Shown: piece after piece, positions 34,904-44,366 of the stretch
How the letters are laid out: the number at the start of each line of letters is the position of its first letter
Position numbering within the stretch: position 1 is the stretch's first letter
Assembly: GCF_040371755.1 (NCBI RefSeq)
Contig: NZ_BAABWE010000004.1
Location: forward strand, 124,001-188,000
DNA: 64,000 nt
Reading direction: 5' to 3'
Source: Bermanella sp040371755
GTDB taxonomy: Bacteria; Pseudomonadota; Gammaproteobacteria; Pseudomonadales; Oceanobacteraceae
Program-made: the position numbers and the translations under genes
The notes under the pieces: model-generated
What the model was told of the DNA's origin: nothing
The model's input: the letters and a program-made list of their open reading frames with translations, nothing else
The model's database searches: none

Positions 34904-35368
34904 TTAATTCGCCCCCTCAAACCCCAGCTGGCGCCAAGCTTCAAACACAATAACAGCCGTAGCATTTGAGAGATTCAAACTGCGGCTATCCGGCACCATG
35001 GGGATACGGATTTTCTCGTTTTGAGACAGGGTATCCAACATGGCATCAGGTAAGCCCCGTGTTTCAGGCCCCATTACAATGGCGTCCCCTTCCTTAAACT
35101 CTACCTGTGTATGCCAGCGAGTGCCCTTTGTGGTTATGGCATAGGCATTAGGTGGGTTGATCTCGCTTACAAAAGCATCCCAGTTTTTATGGATTTTAAC
35201 ATTGGCAAGATCGTGATAGTCCAAGCCTGCCCTGCGCACACGCTTTTCATCTAGCTCAAACCCTAGGGGCTCAATTAAATGAAGTTGAAAGCCTGTATTG
35301 GCACATAAGCGGATGATGTTCCCAGTATTTGGAGGGATCTCGGGTTCAAACAGGACAACGTGCAGCAT
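34904..35368 (-). CDS. trmL: tRNA (cytidine(34)-2'-O)-methyltransferase
   Basis: This 154-residue SPOUT-class enzyme methylates the wobble base of tRNA-Leu species. The N terminus HVVLFEPEIPPNTGNIIRLC and the C-terminal knot motifs (MGPETRGLP, IPMVPDSRSLNLSNATAV) are intact. The start is ATG 35368. It diverges from the MSHA operon, with only 78 bases between. Confidence 0.95.
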   Translation of the reverse strand: MLHVVLFEPEIPPNTGNIIRLCANTGFQLHLIEPLGFELDEKRVRRAGLDYHDLANVKIHKNWDAFVSEINPPNAYAITTKGTRWHTQVEFKEGDAIVMGPETRGLPDAMLDTLSQNEKIRIPMVPDSRSLNLSNATAVIVFEAWRQLGFEGAN

Positions 35369-35446
35369 AGTGGTGTTTCTACCATGATTGACTAGGATTA
35401 AAAGAAGGACAGTTTACCTGATTGTTAGGTCTAAAGGAGTAGGCAT

Positions 35447-36442
35447 CTGTTTAACTGGACGTTAGACCCACGTAAGTGGTTCAAAAAGAAAGAGAAAAAG
35501 CCAGATGGCGTGGTTGGCGTTGCCCTATATGAGGATAAGGTCACGTTATGCCATGGGATTTATAAAGGAAGTGATCTGGAGATTATCAGCCTAGAGAATA
35601 GGGTAGTTCCAACGGTTGAACAATTGTCCTATGTGAAATCATGGGTGACACAACACAAGTTAAAAAATGCCGATTGCTATGTGGTTCTTGATCAAGATGA
35701 ATATGAACTGGAACTAATAGAGTGCCCACCTGTTGAGGAAGATGAGCTACCTGAAGCGGTTCGCTGGCGTTTAAAAGACCTAATTAACCTACCTATTGAA
35801 GATGCTGCAATAGACATCTTTCACTTACCTGACGATGCCTACCGTGGACGCATGAAAATGTTGTATGTGGTTGCTGCGTCAAAAACATTAATTGAGAAAA
35901 AAATACAGTTCATAAAAGACTGTGGATTGGACTTAAAAATAATAGATATAGAAGAATTGGCTTTAAGGAACCTCTCATTGTTGATGCCAGAGGCAGAGCA
36001 AGGAACGGTGGCCTTTATTAGCTTAAAAGAAAATAACGGACAAATTCATATGTTTTCACATGAAGGCATGTACCTAACACGTTTAATTGAAATGGGTTAT
36101 TCGAGTTTTATTGCACAAGACACAACAGAACTTCAAATACAAAATGAAAGTCAGGATGTCATGGTCGAACGTTTCGTATTGGATATTCAGCGTTCCTTAG
36201 ATTATTACGAAAGCCAAGTTGGAAAAGGCATCGCAAATAAGATTTATATATTGCCATCCGAGTTAATAGATATTGATATTAGAGAGCACCTTCAACGGTC
36301 TTTGGAACAAAATGTAATTAATTATGACTGCAAGGAATTTTTGTCGTTTAGCGGGGAGCTAGAACTGGAAAAGTGTAAAAATTCAGACTGTTTACATGTA
36401 ATAGGAACACTGCTTCGTCGAGGTTCCTATGCAACAGGTTAA
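35447..36442 (+). CDS. mshI: MSHA pilus biogenesis protein MshI (PilM-like), probable CTG start
   Basis: PilM-like cytoplasmic actin-fold protein of the inner-membrane pilus platform. The frame is open from a TAA at 35432. The first ordinary start, GTG 35510, has no ribosome site, while CTG 35447 sits seven bases after a perfect AAAGGAG and adds a plausible basic N terminus (FNWTLDPRKWFKKKEKKPDG). I therefore place the start at CTG, giving about 331 residues. It is the first gene of a continuous operon and overlaps the next by 14 bases. Confidence 0.82.
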   Translation: MFNWTLDPRKWFKKKEKKPDGVVGVALYEDKVTLCHGIYKGSDLEIISLENRVVPTVEQLSYVKSWVTQHKLKNADCYVVLDQDEYELELIECPPVEEDELPEAVRWRLKDLINLPIEDAAIDIFHLPDDAYRGRMKMLYVVAASKTLIEKKIQFIKDCGLDLKIIDIEELALRNLSLLMPEAEQGTVAFISLKENNGQIHMFSHEGMYLTRLIEMGYSSFIAQDTTELQIQNESQDVMVERFVLDIQRSLDYYESQVGKGIANKIYILPSELIDIDIREHLQRSLEQNVINYDCKEFLSFSGELELEKCKNSDCLHVIGTLLRRGSYATG

Positions 36443-37061
36443 TTTATATCTTGAAGAGTTTCGAAAAATAGAGCCGGAATTTTCAGCCAGTATTATTGTA
36501 ATAATTAATTTTTATGTACTAGTTATAGGTTTATTTGTATTCGTAATTTTGTCATTTATGAGTGAATTTCAATATAAAAATCAAGAATCACTTAAGGAGC
36601 AAACACTATATTGGGAAAACCAATTAAATGCTTCAGTCAAGAAATTTCCAGAACCCGAAACAGATAAAATATTACTAGAGGAAATTAAGTTATATGAAAA
36701 TAAAAAATTAAAAAATAGGAATATTCTATCGTATTTGAAAAATAAGGAGCTCGATAATAATGGTATACATTTTTCTAGTATTTTAACTGCATTGACAAAT
36801 GTAAATTCTAAAAGTGCATGGTTAACAAAGTTAAGAATTCGAGACTCAGGTAAAAACATCGAGTTAACTGGATATACCATTGAATCTAATGGATTGTCAG
36901 AATACATTGAAAAATTATCAAGCATAAAGGAATTAAAAAATTTTGAATTTGAAACATTTAATGTGAGTAGGAATGGTGAATATCTAGAATTTAAGATTGG
37001 TAGTCAACGTGAAGGAGAATCCAATGAAGGAGTATTGGAAAACATTTCATTACAAAATTAA
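36429..37061 (+). CDS. PilN-like MSHA biogenesis protein (MshI2 position)
   Basis: This 210-residue inner-membrane protein begins with a short cytoplasmic tail (MQQVNLYLEEF, the PilN signature that contacts PilM). One transmembrane helix at about 22-42 follows, then a periplasmic coiled coil and a ferredoxin-like domain. In the pilus platform it links the cytoplasmic MshI to periplasmic MshJ. The coding region is unusually AT-rich, as are its neighbours. Confidence 0.8.
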   Translation: MQQVNLYLEEFRKIEPEFSASIIVIINFYVLVIGLFVFVILSFMSEFQYKNQESLKEQTLYWENQLNASVKKFPEPETDKILLEEIKLYENKKLKNRNILSYLKNKELDNNGIHFSSILTALTNVNSKSAWLTKLRIRDSGKNIELTGYTIESNGLSEYIEKLSSIKELKNFEFETFNVSRNGEYLEFKIGSQREGESNEGVLENISLQN

Positions 37062-37671
37062 TGGATTGACATTGCGCGAAAGACGTTTGATGGCGCTAAT
37101 AAGTGCCAGCGCCGTAGCAATGATCTTAGTAATGACTGTGTGGTTACCAATATACGATAAATGGATGGAATATAAATCACAGAGTGACAATTTAAGTAAA
37201 AAAATAGCGGAATCAAAAAATAGGATATCGAAGTTAGAATCACGATCAAAACTAGATTTAGATCAACCCTATAAAGACAAGTTGAATAAGCTAAAGATTC
37301 GAGTTGAAGAGCAGAATCAGGAAATTAATGAATTGACATCGGCATTAATAGGCCCAAATAAGATGAATTTAGTATTTAAAGGGCTGTTGGCAAAAAACAA
37401 ACTAACCGTTGAAGAGCTAAAGAATTCGCCACCTGAAAAATTAGAGATTAATAAAGGCTCAGAAGGCAGTCAAATATTATATAAACATGAACTGGCAATG
37501 GAGTTAATAGGAGATTATTTTTCATCACTGAATTTTGTAGGGCAAATAGAAAACGAAGAGTGGCAGTTATATTGGAATGACTTATCTTACGAAATTATTG
37601 ATTATCCTGCTGGAAGCTTAAAAATTAATGTTCATACACTCAGTACCAGTAATAAGGTGTTGGGGCTATGA
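37024..37671 (+). CDS. mshJ: MSHA biogenesis protein MshJ (PilO-like)
   Basis: 215 residues from ATG 37024, preceded by AAGGAG. An earlier in-frame start at 36997 is less likely. It has one transmembrane helix (about 25-45), a coiled coil (about 50-105) and a periplasmic PilO-like domain ending with a paired-strand region. It overlaps the PilN-like gene by 38 bases and MshK by four (ATGA). Confidence 0.82.
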   Translation: MKEYWKTFHYKINGLTLRERRLMALISASAVAMILVMTVWLPIYDKWMEYKSQSDNLSKKIAESKNRISKLESRSKLDLDQPYKDKLNKLKIRVEEQNQEINELTSALIGPNKMNLVFKGLLAKNKLTVEELKNSPPEKLEINKGSEGSQILYKHELAMELIGDYFSSLNFVGQIENEEWQLYWNDLSYEIIDYPAGSLKINVHTLSTSNKVLGL

Positions 37672-38006
37672 GATTAATCTTATTATCAGTGTTAATGATT
37701 AATGGGATAGCGTATGCACAAGTTGGTGAATTTGATCCAATGATGCCTCCTTGGCTAAAGAAAAAGATTACAGATATTAAGATTGAAAAGAAAGTCAATA
37801 TAGTAAGTGAGAAATTTAATCTCAGGCAAGTAGTCATTAATGAAGCAGGGAAGAGTGCCGTTATCAATGGCTATGTATTAAGGGAAGGGCAACATATACA
37901 TCAGGCAAAAGTCATTAGTATAAAACCGGATGAAGTAGTTTTGGTAAGGGACGATATGAAATGGATTTTAAATTTAACAGATTCAGCACCTAATGTGAGG
38001 CGTTGA
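37668..38006 (+). CDS. mshK: MSHA biogenesis protein MshK (PilP-like)
   Basis: This 112-residue periplasmic protein has a signal peptide (cleavage near AYAQ). Its C-terminal part AVINGYVLREGQHI to VVLVRDDMKWILNL resembles the PilP/GspC homology-region fold that docks the secretin. One base separates it from mshL. Confidence 0.82.
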   Translation: MRLILLSVLMINGIAYAQVGEFDPMMPPWLKKKITDIKIEKKVNIVSEKFNLRQVVINEAGKSAVINGYVLREGQHIHQAKVISIKPDEVVLVRDDMKWILNLTDSAPNVRR

Positions 38007-38007
38007 T

Positions 38008-39600
38008 ATGCAAAAAATCAAACTTGCAATACTGAACATTATTACAGCTATGTTTGTAATTTCTTGCTCATCAAATCCTGAAAAGACATTAGATATAGTT
38101 GATCAGGTAGTTGAGGATTTACCTAAATATAATGAGTTAGATGTTTCAAAATCTACTTATGATGCCTTGTTGCCAAATTTAGATGAAGAATCACAGCCAT
38201 TGCGTTTTGATGTGGTTGCAAAGCGGAATCCGGCAAAAATATTCTTTTTAGGGCTTGTCGATGGTTTAGACGTGAACATACTTGTTCATCCAGATATAAA
38301 GCAGAATATCACGTTAAATTTAAAAAATGTCACACTGGAAGAAACACTAGAAGCAATTAGAGATAATTATGAACTGGAATATGTAAAGACAAACTATGGA
38401 TATCAAATTGTACCTAAGACTTTACAAAATAAAGTATTTCATTTGAATTATTTAAATGTATCACGACAAGGCAGTAGTGGTATGTCTGTTTCCAGTGGTC
38501 ATATTTATGATAGTGGTGGCTCTGAAGGTACAAATGATGGCAACCAAAATCTTTCTACAGCCACTCGTCTTGAAACCCAAGCAAATACAGATTTTTGGAA
38601 AAGCCTACAGCAGTCAGTTCAAGTAATGGTGGGGAATGGTGAAGGAAGGAGGGTAATTGTGGATGCCCAAGCTGGATTAGTGGTTGTGAGGGCTTTTCCT
38701 TCTGAATTAATGGCAGTTGAAGAGTTTTTGAGTAAAGCTGAATTATCATTGCAGAAACAAGTAATAATAGAGGCAAAAATATTAGAAGTAACACTAAACG
38801 ATGGATTTCAAGCAGGTATTCAGTGGGATTCATTTGGAGCGGGTATTGGGGCCTCATTTTCTGATTCAAGCAAAGATTCGGCAGTCTCATTATCATCGGC
38901 AAATATTACCAATCCAGACAGTTTAGCGGGTATATTTTCGCTAAATTTCAATACATCTGACTTTACTGGTGTTATTCAATTACTACAAAGACAAGGTGAA
39001 GTACAAGTATTATCTTCACCAAGAATAAGCACAGTAAATAATCAAAAAGCGGTGATTAAAGTTGGTACAGATGAATTTTTTGTAACGAATGTTAGTACCA
39101 ATACAACTACAACGACTACATCAACAAATACCAGTCCTGAGGTTGGTCTTACACCATTCTTTTCGGGAATTGCTTTAGATGTGACACCTCAAATTGGATC
39201 AAATAATGAAGTCATATTACACGTTCACCCAAGTGTTACAGAAGTGGTTGAAAGAAGTAAGGTAATAGAAGTAGGGGGGAATACCTTCGAATTACCTATG
39301 GCGTTTAGCAGCATTCGAGAAACCGACAGTATAATAAAAGCAAGAAATGGACAGGTGGTTGTTATTGGCGGTTTACTACAAAACAAGAAAAAGCAAACAG
39401 ATGCAAAAGTACCTTGGTTATCAAGAATTCCATTGGTTGGTGCTTTATTTACTCAAAAGCAGCATACAAAAACAAAAAGTGAATTGGTCATCTTATTACA
39501 ACCGACCATAACTGATAGCGATGTTTGGGCTCAAGAGATAGATAAGATTAAAAGGCAATATCCTAGCTGGAAAAATAAAGAGGATCAGGCCGATGAGTAG
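38008..39600 (+). CDS. mshL: MSHA pilus secretin MshL
   Basis: This 530-residue outer-membrane secretin lipoprotein has lipobox VISC (Cys20). An N-terminal secretin/STN-type domain lies at about 85-145 (VNILVHPDIKQNITLNLKNV). A low-complexity glycine/serine stretch covers about 155-190, and the C-terminal secretin domain is at about 330-515 (VLSSPRISTVNNQKAVIKVG, VVIGGLLQNKKK, WLSRIPLVGALF). It forms the ring through which the pilus exits. A threonine/serine-rich run (TNTTTTTTSTNTS) lies within the gate region. Confidence 0.93.
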   Translation: MQKIKLAILNIITAMFVISCSSNPEKTLDIVDQVVEDLPKYNELDVSKSTYDALLPNLDEESQPLRFDVVAKRNPAKIFFLGLVDGLDVNILVHPDIKQNITLNLKNVTLEETLEAIRDNYELEYVKTNYGYQIVPKTLQNKVFHLNYLNVSRQGSSGMSVSSGHIYDSGGSEGTNDGNQNLSTATRLETQANTDFWKSLQQSVQVMVGNGEGRRVIVDAQAGLVVVRAFPSELMAVEEFLSKAELSLQKQVIIEAKILEVTLNDGFQAGIQWDSFGAGIGASFSDSSKDSAVSLSSANITNPDSLAGIFSLNFNTSDFTGVIQLLQRQGEVQVLSSPRISTVNNQKAVIKVGTDEFFVTNVSTNTTTTTTSTNTSPEVGLTPFFSGIALDVTPQIGSNNEVILHVHPSVTEVVERSKVIEVGGNTFELPMAFSSIRETDSIIKARNGQVVVIGGLLQNKKKQTDAKVPWLSRIPLVGALFTQKQHTKTKSELVILLQPTITDSDVWAQEIDKIKRQYPSWKNKEDQADE

Positions 39601-40501
39601 TCAAGCTATAAATGTACTAGGCCCTTCCCAGTCAACCGCGACTATGGGGGCAATTCTCGAAGATTTTAAAGATTTTTTTAATATTAGAGAAATGCCATTT
39701 TCGTTACTTCCAAACACACAGTTCTATGTGGCATTACCTAGCACACAGCAATGCTTATCTATGATGATGTTTGCTTTAAGTAGTGCAGAAGGCATCATAA
39801 AAGTAACAGGAGAGGTGGGGGTAGGTAAAACGTTAGTTTGTCGTTGCTTGCTTAATTCACTAGACGAAAACGAGTACTGCAGTGCATATATCCCTAACCC
39901 AAGCCTTAATCCTGTTGAATTAAAACGATCAGTTGCTAAAGAATTACAAGTTCCAGATTTAAGCTGGCTTGCCGATGATGAATTAATGGAGGCTATTAAT
40001 AAACAGCTAATCAGACTAGCACTTAATGATAAAAAAGTGGTGTTAGTGATAGATGAAGCACAAGCTTTACCAGAGGAAAGTATTGAGGCATTACGACTAC
40101 TTACTAATTTAGAAACAGAAAGTCAAAAATTGATGCAAATTGTACTTTTTGCTCAACCTGAGTTAGACGAGTTATTGAGTCGACATTCATTGCGACAATT
40201 ACGCCAAAGAATTACCTATAGCTATATTATCGAGGCATTGAATATCAGTCAGGTAGATCAGTTTGTTTCTCATCGCTTAGCCTATTCTGGTTATCAAGGT
40301 GAAGCTGTTTTTAAACGTTCAGCAATAAGAAAATTACATAAATACAGCAAGGGAATACCTAGGCTAATTAATATTATTAGTGGAAAGGCGATGTTAATAG
40401 CCTTTTCAAAAGGAGTAAATAAAGTATCAGCGTCGATGGTTAAGCGTGCTGCTATGGATACCGAAGGTGTCGATAAATATTCACATTGGTTTTTTAGGTA
40501 A
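39593..40501 (+). CDS. mshM: MSHA biogenesis ATPase MshM (ExeA-like)
   Basis: This 302-residue AAA ATPase has Walker A GEVGVGKT (73-80) and Walker B VVLVIDEAQALP. The order FFNIREMPFSLLPN...FY at the start is the ExeA/GspA-type N terminus. ExeA relatives help the secretin pass or assemble in the peptidoglycan. The start overlaps the mshL stop by eight bases. Confidence 0.92.
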   Translation: MSSQAINVLGPSQSTATMGAILEDFKDFFNIREMPFSLLPNTQFYVALPSTQQCLSMMMFALSSAEGIIKVTGEVGVGKTLVCRCLLNSLDENEYCSAYIPNPSLNPVELKRSVAKELQVPDLSWLADDELMEAINKQLIRLALNDKKVVLVIDEAQALPEESIEALRLLTNLETESQKLMQIVLFAQPELDELLSRHSLRQLRQRITYSYIIEALNISQVDQFVSHRLAYSGYQGEAVFKRSAIRKLHKYSKGIPRLINIISGKAMLIAFSKGVNKVSASMVKRAAMDTEGVDKYSHWFFR

Positions 40502-40513
40502 ATAGTGATCAAT

Positions 40514-41416
40514 ATGAGTGTTGTAAATGACGTATTAAGAGACTTAGATAATAGAAAGAGGCAGCATCAATATGCTGGCACTATTGATTTTATGTTGAAA
40601 GATAATCGACATGATCACTCATATAAGCCAGTGTTAAAATATATAGTATTATTGTGTATTATTTTATGTTCTGCGTACGTGGTTTTGTACTACCTTAATA
40701 TTGAAAGCAATGATATTGGCTTGCCATATGTTAGCCGTGATGAAAAAAATATAACTACAACTAGTGATAATATTATTGAAGATTCAGTAAGTAAATTAGA
40801 AATTTTAGAATCTGATGTTATATATGAAAAAAATGAAGTGGTTATACCAACTAAAGAATCTCCTACAAATGACCTAAAATTAAATGTTATTTCATCAAAT
40901 ACATCTGATGAATTAAAAGAATCTATAATTGTTGAAAATAAAGAAAATAAAGAAAATAAAGAAAATAAAGAAAATAAAGAAAATAAAGAAAAACCTAAGA
41001 TTGTTAATTCAGATATTTCCCCACCAGAGTTAATAATTAATAAAAATATACGCCCACTTTATGATTATGCTGGACTACTTAGTTCTGATCCTAGTGCTGT
41101 GTATCCTTTAATATTGAAAACCGTACCTGATTTATTAACGAATAAAAAAATGTTGGCGCTATCAGCTCAGGGAGAGCAACGTAGTGAGAGGCATCTGAGT
41201 GCCATTAATTTATATACAAGGCTGATCTCCATAGATAATAACGATCCAAAGTGGAAAATCGGGGCAGCAATCAGCTATGAAAAAGAAAATAAAATTTTAG
41301 TCGCCAAGAAATTATATTTGATCTCATTAAAATCAAGAAAATTAGGGCCTTTATTGAAATCGTTTGTAATAGAGCGTATATCCCATATTGATGCGAGGAT
41401 TACCAATGAAAAATAG
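40514..41416 (+). CDS. mshN: MSHA biogenesis protein MshN with KEN repeat linker
   Basis: 300 residues from ATG 40514. MSVVNDVLRDLDNRKRQ is the usual MshN start, while a GTG three codons earlier is in frame. A transmembrane helix at about 43-62 is followed by a low-complexity linker of six Glu-Asn-Lys repeats (about 141-158). A C-terminal helical region with TPR-like character ends the protein. Its role in the platform is poorly known. It overlaps mshE by 11 bases. Confidence 0.8.
   Translation: MSVVNDVLRDLDNRKRQHQYAGTIDFMLKDNRHDHSYKPVLKYIVLLCIILCSAYVVLYYLNIESNDIGLPYVSRDEKNITTTSDNIIEDSVSKLEILESDVIYEKNEVVIPTKESPTNDLKLNVISSNTSDELKESIIVENKENKENKENKENKENKEKPKIVNSDISPPELIINKNIRPLYDYAGLLSSDPSAVYPLILKTVPDLLTNKKMLALSAQGEQRSERHLSAINLYTRLISIDNNDPKWKIGAAISYEKENKILVAKKLYLISLKSRKLGPLLKSFVIERISHIDARITNEK
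40934..40987 (+). repeat. Six copies of a 9-base repeat in mshN
   Basis: GAAAATAAA is repeated six times without interruption, encoding Glu-Asn-Lys each time. Copy-number change would keep the frame. Confidence 0.95.
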
Positions 41417-43136
41417 AGGTCATAAGGTTCGCGTTGGTGATTTATTAGTAGAAAAAGGTTTAATAAGCCAAGAACAGCTAATGATGGCTTTAGATGAGCA
41501 AAAGCGCTCAGGAAGAAAGTTTGGTCGTGCAGTAATTGACCTTGGATTTATTAGTGAAGATAAATTGCTGTTGGAATTATCTTCATATTTTGCAATGCCG
41601 TTTATCGATTTATCCCGTTTCCAATTTGATAGTGAAGTAACCAGAAGGTTACCAGAGAGCCTGGCTAGGCGTTATCGTGCGATTATTTTAATTGAAGAGC
41701 CTAACCAATACTTTGTTGGATTCATGGATCCATTGGATATTTTGGCAGTGGACGAAGTACAACGGGTACTTAAGAAAAAAATAATACCAGCTTTTGTGAA
41801 AGAACATGAAGTTATTAATGCAATCGATCGTATCTATCGCCGTACTGAGCAAATTGCCACAATTGCTGTTGAATTGGACGAGGAACTAGGTCAAAGCGAT
41901 TTGGATCTGGAAGCCTTATTGGCTGAATCTGACGCTAGCGAAGCACCTGTTGTTCGTTTGTTGCAGAATATATTCGAAGATGCAGTACAGGTTAATGCGT
42001 CGGATATTCATATCGAACCAGATGAATCGGTACTAAGGGTTCGATTAAGAATTGATGGCGAATTACAAGAACAAGTTATGAAAGAACGCCGAGTTGTGAG
42101 TGCGCTGGTAAGCCGATTAAAAATAATGAGTGGATTAGATATAGCTGAAAAAAGGCTGCCACAAGATGGCCGATTTAATATACGAATTTTAAATCGAAGT
42201 ATTGATGTACGTTTATCGACCTTGCCAACTCAATATGGTGAGGCGGTGGTCATGCGTTTACTGGATCAAAGTCATGGTTTATTAAACTTTAGCTCAATTG
42301 GTATGAGTGAGAAATTATTAAATCGTTTTAAAACTCTTATTTCACGCCCTCATGGTATGGTGTTAGTGACAGGCCCTACAGGTAGTGGTAAGAGTACTAC
42401 ATTATACGCAGCTTTAAATTCTCTTAATGCAGAGAATAAAAAAATCATTACCGCAGAGGACCCTGTTGAATATCGCTTGCCTAGAATCAATCAAGTACAA
42501 ATAAATAATAAGATTGATTTAACTTTTTCAAAAATATTACGCACAGCACTAAGACAAGATCCTGATATTATTTTAATTGGCGAAATGAGGGATACAGAAA
42601 CAACAGAAATTGCCTTACGTGCAGCCATGACTGGACATATGGTTTTGTCTACCCTTCATACAAATGATGCTATATCAACAGCCATGAGGTTAATGGATAT
42701 GGGGGCTGATCCATATTTGGTTGCTTCTAGTTTAAGGGCAGTGGTGGGGCAGCGGCTTATTCGTAAAGTTTGTCAAAATTGTAAAATACCATATGAATTA
42801 TCTGCACAAGAAAAAAGCTGGCTTAAAGGTATGGGCGGGGATTTACAAGAAAACGTATTTTACAAAGGTGAAGGCTGTCACCATTGTTCAAATACGGGTT
42901 ATATTGGCCGCACAGGGGTTTATGAATTATTAGAACTGAATGACGATATGCTAGATGCATTGAGGCGTAATGATGCAAATTCATTTATAAAATTAGCAAA
43001 ATCCAGTGATCTGTACTTACCACTGGCAACTTGTGCCTTGGATTTAGCAATTGAAGGAAAAACATCGATTAGTGAAGTATTTAAAGTGTCAGCAAGCTTA
43101 GATGACCATGCACTATCACTAGAAAGTTTGAGGTAA
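41406..43136 (+). CDS. mshE: MSHA pilus extension ATPase MshE
   Basis: 576 residues from ATG 41406, with GAGGA upstream. The N terminus carries two MshEN motifs, RVGDLLVEKGLISQEQL and KFGRAVIDLGFISEDKL, that in Vibrio MshE bind cyclic di-GMP. The ATPase core has Walker A GPTGSGKS (323-330), the Asp box and Walker B DPDIILIGEMRD (about 386-396), and the histidine box STLHTNDA. A C-terminal zinc tetracysteine follows (VCQNC, GCHHC). It powers pilus assembly, and control by c-di-GMP is expected. Confidence 0.96.
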   Translation: MKNRGHKVRVGDLLVEKGLISQEQLMMALDEQKRSGRKFGRAVIDLGFISEDKLLLELSSYFAMPFIDLSRFQFDSEVTRRLPESLARRYRAIILIEEPNQYFVGFMDPLDILAVDEVQRVLKKKIIPAFVKEHEVINAIDRIYRRTEQIATIAVELDEELGQSDLDLEALLAESDASEAPVVRLLQNIFEDAVQVNASDIHIEPDESVLRVRLRIDGELQEQVMKERRVVSALVSRLKIMSGLDIAEKRLPQDGRFNIRILNRSIDVRLSTLPTQYGEAVVMRLLDQSHGLLNFSSIGMSEKLLNRFKTLISRPHGMVLVTGPTGSGKSTTLYAALNSLNAENKKIITAEDPVEYRLPRINQVQINNKIDLTFSKILRTALRQDPDIILIGEMRDTETTEIALRAAMTGHMVLSTLHTNDAISTAMRLMDMGADPYLVASSLRAVVGQRLIRKVCQNCKIPYELSAQEKSWLKGMGGDLQENVFYKGEGCHHCSNTGYIGRTGVYELLELNDDMLDALRRNDANSFIKLAKSSDLYLPLATCALDLAIEGKTSISEVFKVSASLDDHALSLESLR

Positions 43137-43140
43137 CAAG

Positions 43141-44361
43141 ATGCCTATTTATAGCTATAAGGCTCGTGATAAAAGCGGAAAGCTATACACTGGCGAGCAA
43201 GAGGCAAATAATAGGGATCTTGTTGCGGCTCGCTTAATAGATGATAGATTAATCCCTGTATTTATTGAGGAGATCAATCCTTCTATTGATGTGGGGGAGT
43301 GGTTTAAACAGCATCTTCCTAAAAAAGAAATCCCCTTGAACGATATGGTATTATTTTGTCGACAAATGCATGCGTTGTCGAAAAGTGGTATTCCTATTAT
43401 GCGTGCTGTTTATGGTTTGTCAGAGACGACTAAGCACCCGATATTAAAAGATATTTTGTTAGACGTTGGGAATGTATTAAGTCGAGGAAATACATTAAGT
43501 TTAGCGCTGAAAAATCATGAATATTATTTTAGTCCAATTTTTATCAATATGGTTCATGTGGGTGAAAGTACTGGTAACTTAGATCAAGCTTTTCTTCAAT
43601 TAATACAATATCTTGAAATGGTACGTGAGACTAAGAAAAAAGTAAGCAGTGCATTACGTTATCCTACTATCGTTATTAGTGCGATTTGCATTGCCATTAT
43701 TGTAGTTAACATTTTGGTCATACCTAAATTTTCAAAAGTATTTGATAAATTTGGAGGGGATTTACCATTTTTAACACAACTACTATTGGATATATCCAAT
43801 TTCTTTTTGCAATATTGGTGGGTTTTCATTTTATTTCTTATTATTGGAATCATAGCATTTGTTAAGTATATAAATACTGAATTAGGTTCTGTTAAATGGG
43901 ATAAGTTTAAATTAGGAATCCCCATAATTGGCAGCTTAATAAAACATATTTGTCTTTCTCGTTTTACACGCACCTTTTCGTTATTAACTTCTTCAGGGGT
44001 GCCCATATTACAAGGAATTGAAATTAGTTCAGATGCCATTGGTAATTTATATATCGAACAAAACATTAAAGAAATGCGCCAAGGCATTGAGAGAGGTGAA
44101 TCCCTTTCAAGAACCGCTAATGCATCAGGTATGTTTACACCACTTATTCTACAAATGATATCAGTAGGAGAAGAGAGCGGCACGCTTGATAGTTTATTAG
44201 GTGATGTCAGTGATTTTTATGATGAAGAAACAGACTACGAGGTAAGTCAGTTAAGTAGTGCAATTGAGCCTATACTATTAGTATTTATGGGGGTTATGGT
44301 TTTGATATTAGCTTTAGGTATTTTCCTCCCACTGTGGGACCTCAATACTAGTGCTCGGTGA
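43141..44361 (+). CDS. mshG: MSHA platform protein MshG (PilC/GspF-like)
   Basis: This 406-residue inner-membrane protein has two GspF repeats. It starts MPIYSYKARDKSGK and contains three transmembrane helices, two after the first domain (about 175-195 and 220-240) and one at the C terminus. It couples the ATPase MshE to pilin extraction. GAGGT precedes the start. Four bases separate it from mshE. Confidence 0.94.
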   Translation: MPIYSYKARDKSGKLYTGEQEANNRDLVAARLIDDRLIPVFIEEINPSIDVGEWFKQHLPKKEIPLNDMVLFCRQMHALSKSGIPIMRAVYGLSETTKHPILKDILLDVGNVLSRGNTLSLALKNHEYYFSPIFINMVHVGESTGNLDQAFLQLIQYLEMVRETKKKVSSALRYPTIVISAICIAIIVVNILVIPKFSKVFDKFGGDLPFLTQLLLDISNFFLQYWWVFILFLIIGIIAFVKYINTELGSVKWDKFKLGIPIIGSLIKHICLSRFTRTFSLLTSSGVPILQGIEISSDAIGNLYIEQNIKEMRQGIERGESLSRTANASGMFTPLILQMISVGEESGTLDSLLGDVSDFYDEETDYEVSQLSSAIEPILLVFMGVMVLILALGIFLPLWDLNTSAR

Positions 44362-44366
44362 TATAT

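Noticed and set aside
40934..40987. Phase-variable on/off switching of mshN by its repeat.
   Set aside because: The unit is nine bases, so slippage cannot shift the frame.
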